A DNA stretch of 64,000 nucleotides from Gnetum montanum (GCA_015680685.1 MNCI01029584.1:307104-371103), one strand, 5' to 3'. Shown: positions 9,568-23,099, counted from the first letter of the stretch. Translations and numbers: made by a program. The notes: generated by a model not told the origin, from the sequence alone.

Positions 9568-12500
9568 AAATATGTTCATCATGTACATCTAAATGCTGAG
9601 CTAGCATAGTCATTTAGAGTACATCTATATGCTAAGCTAGTACAACCCATTTAGAGCTTATTTAAATGCACTCAGAAGCTACATCTAATTTCTAAATTAG
9701 CTTTTTTTTAATTCTCATTTGAAACATATTAAGGTTTTGACCTATAATGATAGCATAACTTGTCTAACCTATCATGTGGGCACCTTTACCTTACCCCTAC
9801 GTTTAGGAACTTAGGTAGATAAGAAAAGGTTATTCATACCCATTAGGTAATGAAATATATAGTAGAACCCTTTGCTATGGTATAGGATTGACGTCAAATA
9901 ATAAGTCCATAACCTTAGCTTTGTTTTTGAACGTAAGGACTTATCTATATTCCTTCACTAGGAAGGCTACAAAAGTTGGTGAAGTTTGTTCTTCATACAT
10001 AAGATGGTATATTATATTATATTATATATATTATTTATTTATTAATATTATTTATTTATCATCAAATTACACACACACCCAACCCTCGTGGCATAGATTA
10101 GTGTATGTATCATCCTTATGCTAAGAACCAAGTGTTTCTCTACCTAGAGTGCTATGGTTTAGTAGATAGGAGGTCATTTTTGATAGGACTAAACTCAATA
10201 TATCTACAAATGATGGCTAATGAACAACAAAAAAGCATATAATATGTTGGATTTTTCAAATGGATATACCCAATTTTACTAATTATTATGAAAATGATAG
10301 ATGAGAAGGTCATAAATAAGCCAATCAAGTGAGATAACAAATTAAGGATCACTCAATCAATGAAGGCACCTTAAAAAGAGGATGAACACACTATGATTGA
10401 GCCCAATGGATGAGGGTAAATGTGAAATCATGATTTGATTATTTGTACCTTTGATATACTACATAGGGGAGTGGGGTAGGGATGAGGACAAGCTTGCTAC
10501 CAAACAAAGAGGTAGATTGAGATTGTCCTACTATATTATTTTGATAGAAGTTTTGGATTTTTTTTCACATTCATTCGTTAAGTAAAGTAATATATCAAAG
10601 CAATGATGGTAGAAAGTTAGATAATCAAGTTAGCTAGTTAGGAACCATGATCATTCTATGTTAATATATCCTAGCACTAAGCCAAGGTTAACATGAATTG
10701 TGGGATAGCATATGTAAGCAAGTATTTTCTATTTTCTAGGCCAATGATGCTTCTTGCACCATATCTGACCATCCAATTAATACCAATTAAGAGGTATTTA
10801 ATTGCTTATAAGTAACTATGTCAATAAGGGTGGCTCTAAGAAGTAGCAATCTCTAGGATTATACTTAGTTAATATTCAAGTTAATTTGATTACTATTAAT
10901 TTGTTATTTTTAGCTAAACATGTGTTAGGATTTGGTATATGAATTATGGATTATTATAGATAGATAAAGGGTAGGAATACTTGTGTGCATATCTACATTA
11001 GCAAGGTATTAGATTGAGTCACTAGTATATATGTATTGGGTATGAGTAGGGATAATGGTGTAATAATTTCACAATTGATTATGCTCTTACCTAATAAGAT
11101 AGAATGTAAGTTATCATCTTAACCAAATTTAAGTATGTCAATATCAAATTCCTACATTACGTAATGGGGTATGCTATCACCTAGCTAGACAATTAGCAAG
11201 AAGGTTTGGCTAGTTGAAAATCTCAAGACATTGAATAGATTAAGAAAGCTAGTTAGTAAATGCTTTATTAGATAATGTGTCTAACCTAGCTATTTAAATC
11301 CCAATTGAAGTTAAGATTGAGCACAAGGATGTGCCATTACTTTACCATCTAGGTGTGGCTTCTTATAGTTGTGATATTTAGGAGGATAAGCGAATAGTGA
11401 GCAATTAAACTAGAGTTAAGTAGGATACAGTTCCCTTAACCTTGCTTTATATTTCTTGTCATCCTGAATAATGTAAGCTCCTTGCCTAAAGGGACTTTTT
11501 CTAATGAATATATATATGAATCAACTAGGCAATTAGGACTAGTTAGATATTCACCAAACTATTCTACTATTTAAGGTATTATTATGAAGTGATTATAGAA
11601 ATGAAAGAAACATCGATCAATACAACCTTATTAAAATATCAATTTTAAATTACCCATTAGAATATCTTGGATTGGAAGTAAACTATATGTTGCTTGATGA
11701 TGGTTCTTAAGAGATCATATTAGAAGTAGTGTACCTATAATAAAGATTTATAATCTTTTTTATGTTGATAGAGGACATGTTAACCTAGTTTTTAAAATCT
11801 TGATTCTAACATTGAAATAAAAAAATTAAATGATAGAAAAAATTGTCTTGATAAAATAATTAAAATTATTTTATTAGACCTAGTATATTATGTAAAGAAT
11901 AGCCTAGTGATTATTCATACTATCTCTTAGTTCAACAAAGAGCTTAATGTTCACTACTTAATGTTCACTAGCTCTTGTATTACTATCATAGGTAAAAGAA
12001 GAGGATTTAGGCTCACAAGTTGAGGTTTTTCTTTTAATTTTCTCTTACATGAAATGACTGCTATGGACAATGTAGGCTAAGAAACATTTACAATAGATTA
12101 TCAAAGCTATGTAAACACTAGCCCAAGCACAAGACTCTCATAACCAAATACCAAAAACTTAATGCTAAATTGATTTATCTTTTTAAAGATAATCTAACAT
12201 TTATTTTGAAGATCACATAATATTTTCTATCAAATTTAGAGTTCATCCTTCAAAAAATAGTGAAGCAAGTACATGAGTTAAAGCATATCTATAAGGAAAG
12301 ACTAGCTTGCATTATTTGGATAGGGAAATCATAATATTAGTGATTGTCTAGAAATGGGAGCTCTCTATGAGCCTTGATCATAAAATGATCTTAACTAATA
12401 AGTAGTAGGAGTATAAGTGATTGGCCTGGGACTTCTACTAAGATACAAGCTATTTTTAGATCTTCCTCTATTAGGTAGTGGGTTTAAAGTAAGAGATCCA

Positions 12501-13230
12501 TCATAATGATAAATTGATCCACATAGTAGAAGCTATTTTAATTCATTTACTAGAAACTAGATATGTTAATTTTAAAATTCATGTGAGGCAAGTAAATATT
12601 GGTCTTCATCTATACTGAATGTGGATGAAGGCATCTACTCAAGTAAGTGTCCTAACTACCTAAAAGTAGATTGTAAAACTCTAAAACTAAGCATGTAGGG
12701 TAATGCTTACCAATCACTGAGCATACTTCCGTTATGTTCGATACTTGTCTATATGTTAGTGAGTAGGCACTATATTATTGTCTCATCATGTATGATGTGA
12801 AAAAGGAGTATGTCGTAAGGCAAAGGAATACATAATTTTTTCTTGTGTTGTAATATTGATATTTATCTATCTCTATAATTGCATTGTGTTAATAAATTAA
12901 GAACTTGAATTTCTTGTGAGTCTATCCTAAAGCCCATAACCACCCATCCCTTAAGGGAACATAAAAGAGACTCAAATTTTTTATAGTAAAGTAATCTAAT
13001 TTACTTATCCTTCTAGGACATGGATTTAAATTATATGGTAGAATCCTACTATAATGCACCTAGAAGCTTATTTGTAACTCTAGGATACATGTTGAGGATT
13101 ATTAGACAAAAACACTTTTGATAGGATTAGAGGATGATAGGACATGCTATTAGAATGCTAGTTGAACCTAAGATTATATCCTACTTTTAAACTACCTCAA
13201 TACTATACTTTGAATTAAGTGTGCAAGAAT
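9568..13230. repeat. 3.66-kb anonymous repeat, tandem copy 1, carrying the empty gypsy site
   Basis: The unit begins 'aaatatgttcatcatgtaca'. The same start recurs at 13231, a period of 3663 bases. It contains no coding frame above about 80 codons and no domain was recognised. The stretch 'gtcataaataagccaa' (10309-10324) is the undisturbed equivalent of the target site occupied in copy 2, so this copy serves as an empty-site reference. Confidence 0.85.
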
Positions 13231-13977
13231 AAATATGTTCATCATGTACATTGAAATGCTAAGCTAGCATAGTCATTTAGAGTACATCTATATGCTAAGC
13301 TAGTAGAGCCTATTTAGAGATTATTTAAATGCACTCAGAAGCTACATCTAATTACTAAGTTAGCTTTCATTTAAAGCTCATTTAAAACACTATTAGGATT
13401 TTGACCTACAATGATAGCATAACTTGTCTAACCTATCATGTGAGCAACTTTGGCTTACCCCTACCTTTAGGAACATAGGTAGATAAGTAAAGGTTAGTCA
13501 TATCCATTAGGTAAGGAAATGTAGAATAGAACCCTTCACTATGGTATAGGGCTTACATCAAAAAATAAGGCCATAACCTTAGCTTTGTATGTGAGGGTAG
13601 AGACTTACCTATATTTCTTCACTATGAATGCTATGAAAGGCAATGAAGTTTTTTCTTCATACGTAAGATGATATATTATATTATTTATTTATTTATATTT
13701 TTTATTTATCATCAAATTATAGACACACACATAGACAAAGACCCCTAGTTGCATAAATAAGTGTATGTATCATCCCTATTCTTAGAGCCAACTGTTTCTC
13801 TACCTAAAGTACTATGGTTTGGTAGGTAGGGGGTTAGGTTTGATAGGACTAAACTCAATCTATCTACATAGGATGCCTAATGAACAAAAAAGAAGCATAT
13901 AATACATTATATTTTCCAAATGGATATATCCAATTTTACTAATTAATATGAAAATGACAAGTTAGAAGGTCATAAAT
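13231..13977. repeat. 3.66-kb repeat, tandem copy 2, left part
   Basis: Aligns along its length with 9568-10317. It ends at the gypsy insertion, where TAAAT at 13973-13977 is the left target-site duplication. The unit resumes at 27120. Confidence 0.85.
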
Positions 13978-14854
13978 TAATGAATCATCTTCCTTGGGTT
14001 ACATCAATGGGATGTCATTGACATGATCCTAATGATGCGACCCTATTGATGCAGTTTTGTTGGCACATGGTCTAATGCATTGATGTGACCCTATTGATGC
14101 AGTGTCTATCCTTTCCAATAAATACGTGCTCACCAACCACATTTATGACATTCCATAGTTAGTATCTTAGTGAAGCTCTTGCATTTTATTCGTTTGACAA
14201 TTAGTACATTTTCTAAGTATCCACAGTAGGAGTGAGAAGTTTATGAGTCTTTATTTGAATGTTCATATACTTAAGCACTTGGTATGACCAAAAATAAAGA
14301 TAAGCTTTCTTCACAAACCTTGTAGCATTTGGAAATAGATTAATGTTTACTTTAAAGGCATTTGTAATTTTAGTAATTTACTTTAATGCATCAAATTTAT
14401 TAATTAAATAGAAATTAATCAATACACATAAGTATAACCATTTCTAACATACATTAACGTTTGGTAATCGCAGTAGTGCTTAAGACTTGGTAACCCAATA
14501 ATGTTGCAATGTTGCTCAGGATGTGTATAGTAAATGGGAAAAAATGCTTATGTTAGGATTTGTTAAGATATTAGTTAGTTACTAAATTACCTAAACATTC
14601 AATCACTTTATTTTCTAGTACTTAGGTGATTTAAATGATAAAATATAAAATGATAAAAATCATATGCTTTAGTTATACTTAACCATACACTTACACCTCA
14701 AAAGTGAAATTGAAAAGACAACGATCACATTCTTGATATTCACTACCTATAGCTAGTATACTTAGAGAGATAAAGTATATAGAATTCAACTAGATCACCT
14801 AGTGAATGCTAGTGATTCATATGATTGGGTGTAGGGACTACTTGTTGCTCATCA
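13978..14854 (+). repeat. 5' LTR of the 13.1-kb gypsy element
   Basis: 877 bases, aligned along its length with 26258-27119. U3 carries several TTGATG/CATTGA modules, decayed from CATCGATG. The TATA-like CAATAAATAC lies near 14118, and an AATAAAG signal lies near 14307. Differences from the 3' LTR are mostly C/T and G/A. Confidence 0.92.
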
Positions 14855-14855
14855 T

Positions 14856-14873
14856 TGGTGTCATTGTTAGGGA
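14856..14873 (+). other. Primer-binding site, tRNA-Asp type
   Basis: TGGTGTCATTGTTAGGGA lies one base after the LTR end. The complement of the 3' end of plant tRNA-Asp (GUC) is TGGCGCCGTTGCCGGGGA, recalled from memory. All six differences are C-to-T or G-to-A. Confidence 0.82.
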
Positions 14874-15039
14874 CTTTAGTTAGCTATGTGCACTATCTAG
14901 AAGTCAGTGAAATTATTCAACAACATTGTAACATACTTAAAAGTCACAATTATTTACACTAATAATAATAGTAAGAACACTATTTTTCTTTTCAACTAAA
15001 ATTCCTTCTTCTCATAGGATTGAATCTCTGTCATTGTTT

Positions 15040-17110
15040 GATCACACATCCAATTAACAAAGGTATGAAGGATCAAAACTGCTAGTACCCCAACAATGCA
15101 AAGTGATCTACACTCATTCTAATGAGCATGTGCCTAAGTTTACCTTCATCCTACATTAGGATGAACAACTGTGGTGGACAAACATGGAGAACAACATTTT
15201 GTTGCCACCTAATTGATCAATTCTTATGATTCTACTCCAAACTCTCATGAGATTGGGAATCTAGGGGCTCAATCCGAAATATGCTATCCAAGACCATGGC
15301 TATTGGGATTATCATCCCACAGAGGCATAATGCAAGAAAGATTGGAAATAGGAGATGCATTATGAAGCATCAAAAGGAAAATGGCTCAATAACCCCTTAT
15401 TTCTACTAGGCCAAAAAGAAGGAGAGAATCCCCTTTTTGGGGGTTTTCAATTCACTAATTTTCCTTCCCTTCTATTTGATGAGGGGTTCATGAACTAGAA
15501 CTTGTAGTCCACTATAAACAATTGTGGCTTGGTCAAGAATGGGTTCCATGGCCATGGAGGTTCCAAAGATGGAAGTCAAGGTAGGAACCTAGACAAGTGT
15601 CATGATGATGACAAGCATGATGATCATGGTCATGCCAAAAAAAAGGGCATAGTAGACACTATGCTAATGTTGGCTTTCCTTCTTCTTCATCCTCAACATC
15701 CTCATCTTCTTCCTCCTCTAGCTTTAACTGAAGTTGTAGAGTACATGAGCATGATGGATGTGACTAGTAGAATAGAGAAGATCATAGGGCCCACTAGACT
15801 AGTAGAGACCAGGAGCATGGGCAATCAAGGGAGGTCCACCACCACAAAAGAAGGAATAGTAGAGGACATCATAGGCATCATGGCCATCATAGAGGCTATG
15901 ACTATGATGAACCTTTTCTTGCAACCAAAAATATGTTGAATATTGCAAAGGCAATGAGAATTCAAACGAGGCATGTGAAAGATAATGGAATTAAATGGTT
16001 GGATATGAAAAATATCCCCAAGTTTGAATGGGAATATTCAGGTCTTTCATGATGCCTATGCCTTGTAGAACATTCAAAATATATAGTAAAACTAAAGCTA
16101 TTAAAGCTAGTACCAGTAATTCAATATAGAATCAATTAGGTGATGGAGTATGATGCTTGAGCTATTCAATGACAAGTATCAAATGTACTTCTGAGTGTCC
16201 AATATGAGAAAGCAGATCCAAGGGTGCAAATAAGAAACACATAAATCCTTGGATGTAGCCATGGGCAGATATTACTCTCTATTGCATAGATGCCCAAGCC
16301 ATGTATTTTCTCAAAGAGAGCAGCTCTGCCATATCATAAATGGGATTTGAATAGAAATGATAAGAACTCTTGGGATCTATGCCCAAGGGAAAATTTTAGA
16401 GGTTAGAGATCCAAAGGTTGATTTAGTAGGTGGTCAAAGAAGAAGGTAAGCTATGGAAATGTAAACGTGTAGAGGATTTCAACTAGGATCCTTCCATAAA
16501 AGAGAGAAGTCTAGTTCTATGACAATAAGGAGGAGGAACCACTTAATGAAGTAGTATAATGAAAAAGCTTTCTGATCCAAAAATTTATTTATGAAATATT
16601 AGCTAAGGTAGATAAAATGTGGGGTTCTTTGGATATAAAATTTCAAACTACTCTAAGAATTACAAAAGAGTCCAAAGAGCAAGGTAGTAGTCGTGACTGA
16701 AGGAGAATGAAGGAAGCTAAACATGCCCATCAAAGGGGTAAGGGCAAAGCTATTACCATTGAAGAGTGTGTGAAATCTAAAATAGATGATGATGGCAGGT
16801 GTGACATCTGCTAATATGAACATCCTAAGTGATGTTTCCCTATTGTATCACACTTGCAGGAGTCTATGATGTATGTGTTGAATCTAAGATTGGTAAGAAG
16901 GCAAGCACCTAGAAGGTTATCTTATCCTCAAGGCAACTACAAGAAATTCAACCAGCATTAAGCCTACTATCCAAGTGGAGCTCCACCCCAACCTTATGAG
17001 TCATACTAGAAGTGGTAGCATCTATAGTCATGGGAGATGTCACCATCAAGGTAGCAGTACCCTTATCAATAGCCAAATCCCTATGGATACTATGTTTAGT
17101 AATTGATTTC
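15040..17110 (+). pseudogene. gag: gag, gypsy element 1 (decayed)
   Basis: Gag forms the virus-like particle and packages RNA. The frame is broken repeatedly. Recognisable parts are a Ser-rich stretch followed by a His/Arg-rich one (HHKRRNSRGHHRHHGHHRGY, about 15835-15895), NMLNIAKAMRIQTRHVKD (about 15930), a capsid-like segment, and a CCHC-like knuckle remnant (CDIC...YEHPK...CFP...H, about 16802-16850) whose spacing is damaged. The gag of the second element (46040-47200) shows the same blocks in the same order, which supports the assignment. Confidence 0.75.
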
Positions 17111-17609
17111 TACATGTGACTCTTCTAGTCATGCATCATTTTAGCATTACTAGTACCCTCATAAATACTATAGAGCCCAATATTCAAGAGGGTAATCCCC
17201 ATTTTCATTTCATCCTTCTCATTCTTCTACACCTGTTCCTTTACTGTCAACTCACTTACCACTAACTCCTTCTTTGCAAGGTGAAATTCTTTCCCAACCA
17301 TAGCAAAGAAATGCCATGAGGGTTATTAACTTATAGCTAACTCCTTTAGTTGAGTGGTTTGAAAAATAAACCCTAGAAAAGACCTTTCTTTTGAACCAAT
17401 AATCCTTTAAATTTCTCACATACACCTACAGCTGATGACCCTACTTCTCCCTCATCCTTTGCTTTGTTATTCTATAATCCTTTAAACCAAACACCTCCCA
17501 AAGTGCATACCATGATGTTGACCCATGATATTATGGATTGGATAAAGGTGGACCACCTTTCTAGGAAAAGATCTAATCCTAAGAGTCCCCTCATTTACTT
17601 GAAAATTGC

Positions 17610-18000
17610 CAAATGAACCTTGCAAGGCTCTTCTAAACTTAGGTTTTGGTGTGAATTTCATCTTCCATGAAATGTACAAAGCCTAAAACCTACCTCCACT
17701 TAAGAAGAGAAATTTTCTCCTTGAATTGGAAGATCAATTCATCATTGTTCCCTTGGGACAAATGGAGGAAATTGTGACTAGATGGTCATATCTTGTAAAC
17801 TTCCTGCTAATTTATGTTGATATCTATAAGAGGACCTTCTTAATCATCATGGGAAGGTCTTGGTTGAGCACTATTGATGCACAATTAGAAATCAGAGATC
17901 TTTCCTTGAAAATTTTGAAGGACAATGAATTTAGAGAGATAAAAAGGAAGCACATTACATGCATCATGGATAGTGACATAGGGTACAACTGTGTGTAGAA
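17610..18000 (+). pseudogene. Aspartic protease (retropepsin), gypsy element 1
   Basis: The segment KALLNLGFGVNF, then NLPPLKK, then IIMGRSWLSTIDA has the layout of a gypsy retropepsin: active-site loop, variable middle, and the ILGRP/FL flap-end motif. The catalytic Asp of ALLDxGSS reads Asn here (LLNLG), consistent with a G-to-A change; the copy at 47225 keeps it as LLDSS. The segment from 17726 to 17998 is open in one frame. It lies upstream of the reverse transcriptase, as expected. Confidence 0.78.
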
Positions 18001-18489
18001 ATTATGGTTTTAAAAAGGCACATCTAGCATAGCATGCAAATAGTGTGTTGATGTGACAGAAATTCAAAGGTGCTTATATGCAATAGCCACAAAATAGGAG
18101 GGCACCTAGTGGTTAACACTTGCACTTGATAGCAGCTCAACAATATGCATGGAACTAACTAAGAGCCTGATAAGTGCCTACATTAAAGGCATGGATAAAC
18201 TGGAGCAAGTTCATTGTCAATTCTCTAATGATGAACCTAATGAAACTAATTGGGGAGAGCTAAAGATCTTTGAAAACTTTAAATAGGAGCCCCTTGAGCT
18301 AAAACCATTACTAGTTAAAATGGAATATGTCTTTCTAAACAATGAGAGGCTAATTATCATAAATTCCATCCTTGCTCCTATGTAGAAAAAGAAGCTATTA
18401 GAGATAGGCAAAAAATGGACAAAACCTTTTCTTGGTCATATCCTGAATTCACTAGGATTAATTATAGGATATGATAGCACTACATTTAC

Positions 18490-19330
18490 ATAGATCCTTC
18501 CATCAAGCCAAAGAGGTAGTTGTAGTGATGGTTGAACCCCAAACTCAAGAAGATCATAAAAGAGGAGATTGAACAACTCCTAAAAGTAGGGTTCTTTTAT
18601 TCCATTGTGAATATCAAGTGGGTTAGTCCACTTGTGATAGTACTAAAGAAAGGTAGAAAATGGAGGGTTTGCATAAATTTTAGTCTACTGAACATGGCAA
18701 GTTACAAAGATCACTTTCCATTACCATTTATGGACCAAGTGTTAAACATCATTTTTGGGCATTACTATTATAGCTTTCTAGATGGTTATAGTAGCTATAA
18801 CCAGATTCAAATTGCACTAGAGGATTAGGCCAAAAAAACATTTGTGAGTCCCTATGGGACTTTTGTAAATAGAAAGATGTCATTTAGCCTATGCAGTGCC
18901 CCTGCTACATTTCAACATATTTTCTTGAGCATCTTCCAACAATAGATTGGTAGTAGGATGGAAATCTTCATTGATGACTTCTCCACCTATGGGGCTACAT
19001 TTGAGCAAGCCTTGGACTATCTTGAGCAAGTGCTAAAAATGTATGTAGAGATAAACCTTAGGTTCAATTGACAAAAAATCCATTTGATGATCTAAGAAGG
19101 AATTATTTTGGGGTACAAAAGTTTTGAAAAAGAAATTGAGGTGAACCTTGAAGAAATAAGGGTCATTTAAGGAATTACTAGACAACCAAAAATAGTTAAA
19201 GATATGAGGTCATTTCTTGGACACATTGTCTACTACCAATGATACATTTGGAATTTCTCTAAGATCACTAAATCCTTGGTGAAGCTAACAAATAAGGATG
19301 CTTCATTTTTCTAGACCAAGAAATATGAGC
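18490..19330 (+). pseudogene. Reverse transcriptase, gypsy element 1
   Basis: RT copies element RNA to DNA. Motifs in order are LNPKLKKIIKEEIEQLLKVG, WVSPLVIVLKK, WRVCINFSLLN, DHFPLPFMDQVL, FLDGYSSYNQI, MSFSLCSAPATFQ and the catalytic IFIDDFSTYG (YxDD equivalent, about 18969). The thumb region follows (LGYKSFEKE, RSFLGHIVYY). Stops include TAG at 18826, where element 2 has CAG at 48456, and TAG at the Trp of FWTK (about 19314). About 98 codons at 18532-18825 are open. Confidence 0.92.
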
Positions 19331-19379
19331 ATGGATTCTTGCATCTCAAGTAGAAGCTTGTAGAAACTCCAATTATATG

Positions 19380-19770
19380 AGTACTTGATAGGTCTAGACC
19401 TTTCCACATCATAATAGATGCATAGAATTATGCCTTGGAAGCCATGTTCCTACAATTGGATGATTAGAAACATCCTTAATAGATCCACTATATGAGCAAA
19501 AGCATTATGGATGCATAACTAAACTACACCACAATAGAGAAGGAATTAATGATGGTGGTGTTTGCCCTAAAGAAATGTAGGCACTATGTACATAGGTATA
19601 AGGTGTTCATGCACATAGACCATAGTTCAATTAGGTTTCTCATGAGAAAAGCAATAGTGAGCCCCCATGTTATATGGTGGCTTATGATCTTGTAGGAATT
19701 CAATCTTATGATGGTGAATCGAAAGAGAAACCAAAACATGGTTTCTAACTAGTTGTCTTGGTTGTGATGG
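19380..19770 (+). pseudogene. RNase H, gypsy element 1
   Basis: It continues from the RT with SRPFHIIIDA, NYALEAMFLQLDD, LNYTTIEKELMMVVFALKK and VFMHIDHSSIRFLM. These are the standard gypsy RNase H landmarks, including the Asp of IIIDA, the Glu of EKEL and the Asp of HIDHS. Gln-to-stop changes interrupt the frame, for example at KHP**IHYMS. Confidence 0.88.
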
Positions 19771-19849
19771 AACAATAAAGAGGAGGAGAGCTCACTTTCA
19801 AATCAATTTTTTGATGAACTCCTCTTTTCTAGAGCTATAACTAAATGAA

Positions 19850-21130
19850 TTCCTAATGAATCTAATTGGTATGATCACATTCTTACCTACCTTATCACTC
19901 AGGAGATTCCAGAAGAGTGGGATCATAGGAAGAATAACATTTTCTTCACCAGGAGAAATGCTTCATGGAAATCAATGGACATTTTACAAGGTTTGCATCA
20001 ATTTCTTGGTTCATTGGTATGTTCCTAATTCTGATCAACTGCATGTTCTTTAGGATTCTCATGAGGGTTCTTGTGGGGATGACCATGCTAAGAGGTGGTA
20101 GGGTATTATTGGCCAACACTTTTCTGGGACACTCACCACTTCATCTACTCCTATGAATGCTACCAACATGATGGTGGAATGACAACTCATATAGAGGGAT
20201 CTTAGTAGTGGATCCAACCAATGGAGCCCTTCGACATTTGGGGTATTGACTTCATGAGTCCCATCACACCCATGTCAAATGGAAAGGCATACATCATGGT
20301 CATTGTTCACTATTTTATGAAATGGATAGAAGCTATAGCTATCACTAATTACACATCCTCTATGGCTACTTGGTTTGTACAACAATATGATGTAAACAAG
20401 TTTGGGATGCCATGTGCACTTATTTCTAATAATGAAACTTATTTAATAGGCACTACCTTTCAAAAACTCATGCAATAATTAGGGGTTGAACATATATTAA
20501 CAACATCATCCCACCCCCAATTCAACGGTCAAGTAGAGGTTACAAATATAGAAATTACAAAGATCCTAATAAGAACTATCAGTAAATATAGGAGGGATTG
20601 GAGCACGAAACTCAACAATGTCCTTTAGGCCTATCACTCCACATGGAAATTTCCTATTGACTACTCTCCCTATGAGCTTGTGTACAAAAAGCTACGAATA
20701 CTTCCAATTCAAGCTAAGCTACATATATTATAAATAGCTTGTGACCTTGACCTTAACCTAAGTATAGAAAAAAAAAGAAAGATTGATGAACCTAAACTTG
20801 CTAGATGAGAAATGATTGGTAGCCTTGTCATCTAATGAGTTTCACAAGGCATTCAACAAGCAATGGAATGATTTTAGAATAAAAAAATTCAAACTTCAAT
20901 GGGAAGATAGTATCCTCTATTGGAATCCCACACATATACCACAAAGAACCAAGTTCCAAATGTTGTGGTAGGGGTCTTATGTTATCTATGAAACCTTTCC
21001 TACTAGGGTCATCTTAATATATAAATCTGAAAGCCCAAACAAGAAGCTATTGGTTAATTTGCAATAAATCAAATATTTCTATGAGCCCAAAAGAGCCAAC
21101 AAGTAGAACACCTCAATATATGGATATGCA
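19850..21130 (+). pseudogene. Integrase, gypsy element 1
   Basis: A damaged N-terminal zinc region (near DQLHVLQDSHEG, about 20033) is followed by the catalytic core. The core includes PFDIWGIDFMSPI (first Asp), YIMVIVHYFMKWIEA, FGMPCALISNNET (second catalytic Asp replaced by Asn) and SHPQFNGQVEVTN (Glu region). It then runs through YSPYELVY and a decayed C-terminal domain. The 85 codons at 20221-20475 are open. Element 2 and the truncated copy at 42155 align with it. Confidence 0.9.
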
Positions 21131-22620
21131 TGCTCATTTATTTAGATGTCCTTCCAACTCAATCGTAGGGGAGATGTCTATCCATGATGATCCATTAAAA
21201 TGGTTCCTTAGTTTTTAAAATTTTTTGTTTCACATCATTTTTTATTTTACACTATCTTTAGTATATTTTTCTCTTTCTTAAATATTTTACAGTTTCTCCT
21301 ATATTTTACTTTATTTTTTTAAAGTTTTTTTATATTATTCCTAATTTTTTGTTTTGTTTCTCTTTAGTGCTACCTGGACTAAGTGCATCTACAGCTATTA
21401 ATTGATGATGGTTTGTACTATCATGTTATTGCATTGCTAATGTCTAGATTCTATCTTTGAATTTTGTTTTTGATAACTTAGATATGGTTTCTTTCTCATG
21501 ATAACAAGTAGCGAGTCCACATCATCCACCCATCTAGAAAACTCTATGTTATTCCTTGTTTTAGAAATATGAGATCCCTTTCTTAATGAAACATACAATG
21601 AACTTGTGACCTTGGTAGTTTCCAAACTTGGAAAGGATTAAAAGGATAGACAAGGATGTGAATTCAAGGGGATTTGATGCTCTTTGTACTTGCCTACCCT
21701 CTAGTATGCATGAATTTTTTCATCAATTTCTCACCATTCCACTATTGACCAATAACAGGAATCTAAAAGTCCTTGCATGGTATAGTCCATATAAAAAAGA
21801 AATAAAAATATAAAATTGATTAATAGAAATTTAAATCACACCCATTAGAAAAAAACAAGCTAAAAGCATTGGTTATGGGACTAGAATGGCATGTTATTCA
21901 TGCTTGAGGATCCCCTCTAACTAAGGTCCATCTCTGTTCTTGCTTCTTTTTTCTTCTCTTTTAGGAATGGTAATTGATCTTTGGGAATGCTCTTGTGTCT
22001 TGAGGAAGTGGACTGGTCTTAGAGTGTTGATGTGATGTCACTGAAAGTGGTTGGTTTTGATTTAGACTAAGGATGGTTATTATCAAGTCATATTGACCAC
22101 AAAATCCACAAGGGACATTATGTGATCATGATATGGAACTTCATTTCACTCTCTCTCATTCACCTATGCTTTCCATACTTCACCTCATTGTTGATTTTCA
22201 TGTTTTGTTTAATGTTTTAGACTGATGTGTCAAAATTCATAAGTAGATTCTTATAGAATTTAGTCCTTAACTTTCCACAACCATCAATCACCCATGTAAT
22301 CCATGGACTCCTTAGTTTAAGGGCATGCATGGGCATTAAAGGTATGAGCTAACTATGGGGAGGACCCACTTGCATACCTCTTGGTTGCACTAGTTAATTT
22401 TCTTATCCTTAGACATTTTACATTTAAATCATTCATGCTCCACATCAATTGTATCTAGTTTTGCACTTATTTTTAAGTTTCTCCTAATAAAAAATAATTT
22501 TTTGGAAACTATCTTACCCTATTTATGCATTTCTTCATGTTGATGACCTTTTGGAATCTCTATGGACTCAAATTTAATGTCAAAACTCTTTGTCTTTTGC
22601 CTAATTTTCAAAGTTCAAAA
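21131..22620 (+). other. Noncoding 3' region of gypsy element 1
   Basis: T-rich sequence following integrase with no supported ORF. It aligns with 42930-44300 and 50800-52200, for example 'gtctagattctagcttt', 'acctcactactgatgttcatg' and 'acccacttgcatatcttttgg', so it is shared family sequence rather than an insertion. Confidence 0.7.
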
Positions 22621-22628
22621 TTTTTCTG

Positions 22629-22720
22629 TTGGTTGCATCAGTGGGATCTTGTCGACATAGCCCCTTGCATTGACATGACCCTATATACAAGGTCTCATTG
22701 ATGTTATCCTATAAATACCA
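22629..22720 (+). promoter_or_regulatory. Internal U3-like promoter candidate upstream of the extra ORF
   Basis: The segment 'gttgcatcagtgggat' followed by 'gtcgacatagcccc', 'gcattgacatgaccc', 'tcattgatgt' and 'CCTATAAATACC' (TATA at 22709-22718) resembles the element's own U3. There, 'gttacatcaatgggatgtc', repeated 'attgatg(t/c)gaccc' modules and a TATA box occur in the same order. It lies a few hundred bases before the extra ORF and far from either LTR. A promoter for separate expression of that ORF is inferred, not shown. Confidence 0.5.
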
Positions 22721-23099
22721 TGCAACACTTTGAAAGTTTTTGCCATTTTCTTCAAACGTAAGAGGCATTTTTGCACTTTTTCAACACCCAAAGCCTTCCA
22801 GAGCCCATAACTTTCAAATTGCTTATTTGATTCACTTAATTTTTCATTCCTATAGCTACCAAAGGTTAGCTCTATGTAATGGGAGCCACAAACCTTAGGT
22901 TTCTAAAAAAAATTTCAAAAATTTTCTAACTCCCACAAGGTTTAACCAATAAAATAACATTAAAATCAATAATTTATGAGAGTTAAACCTTTCCAAAGAA
23001 CTTTGGTACACATAAAATAAAATAATGATAAAATAATATTAAAATGATTAATCTACCATGTTTACAACTTAGCCAAGTATAATGAATCCAAGAGATAAT

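Noticed and set aside
15529-15939. 136-codon plus-strand ORF
   Set aside because: It lies inside the decayed gag. The frames showing the Ser-rich and His/Arg-rich segments conserved with 46500-46800 are different, so this open frame is incidental.
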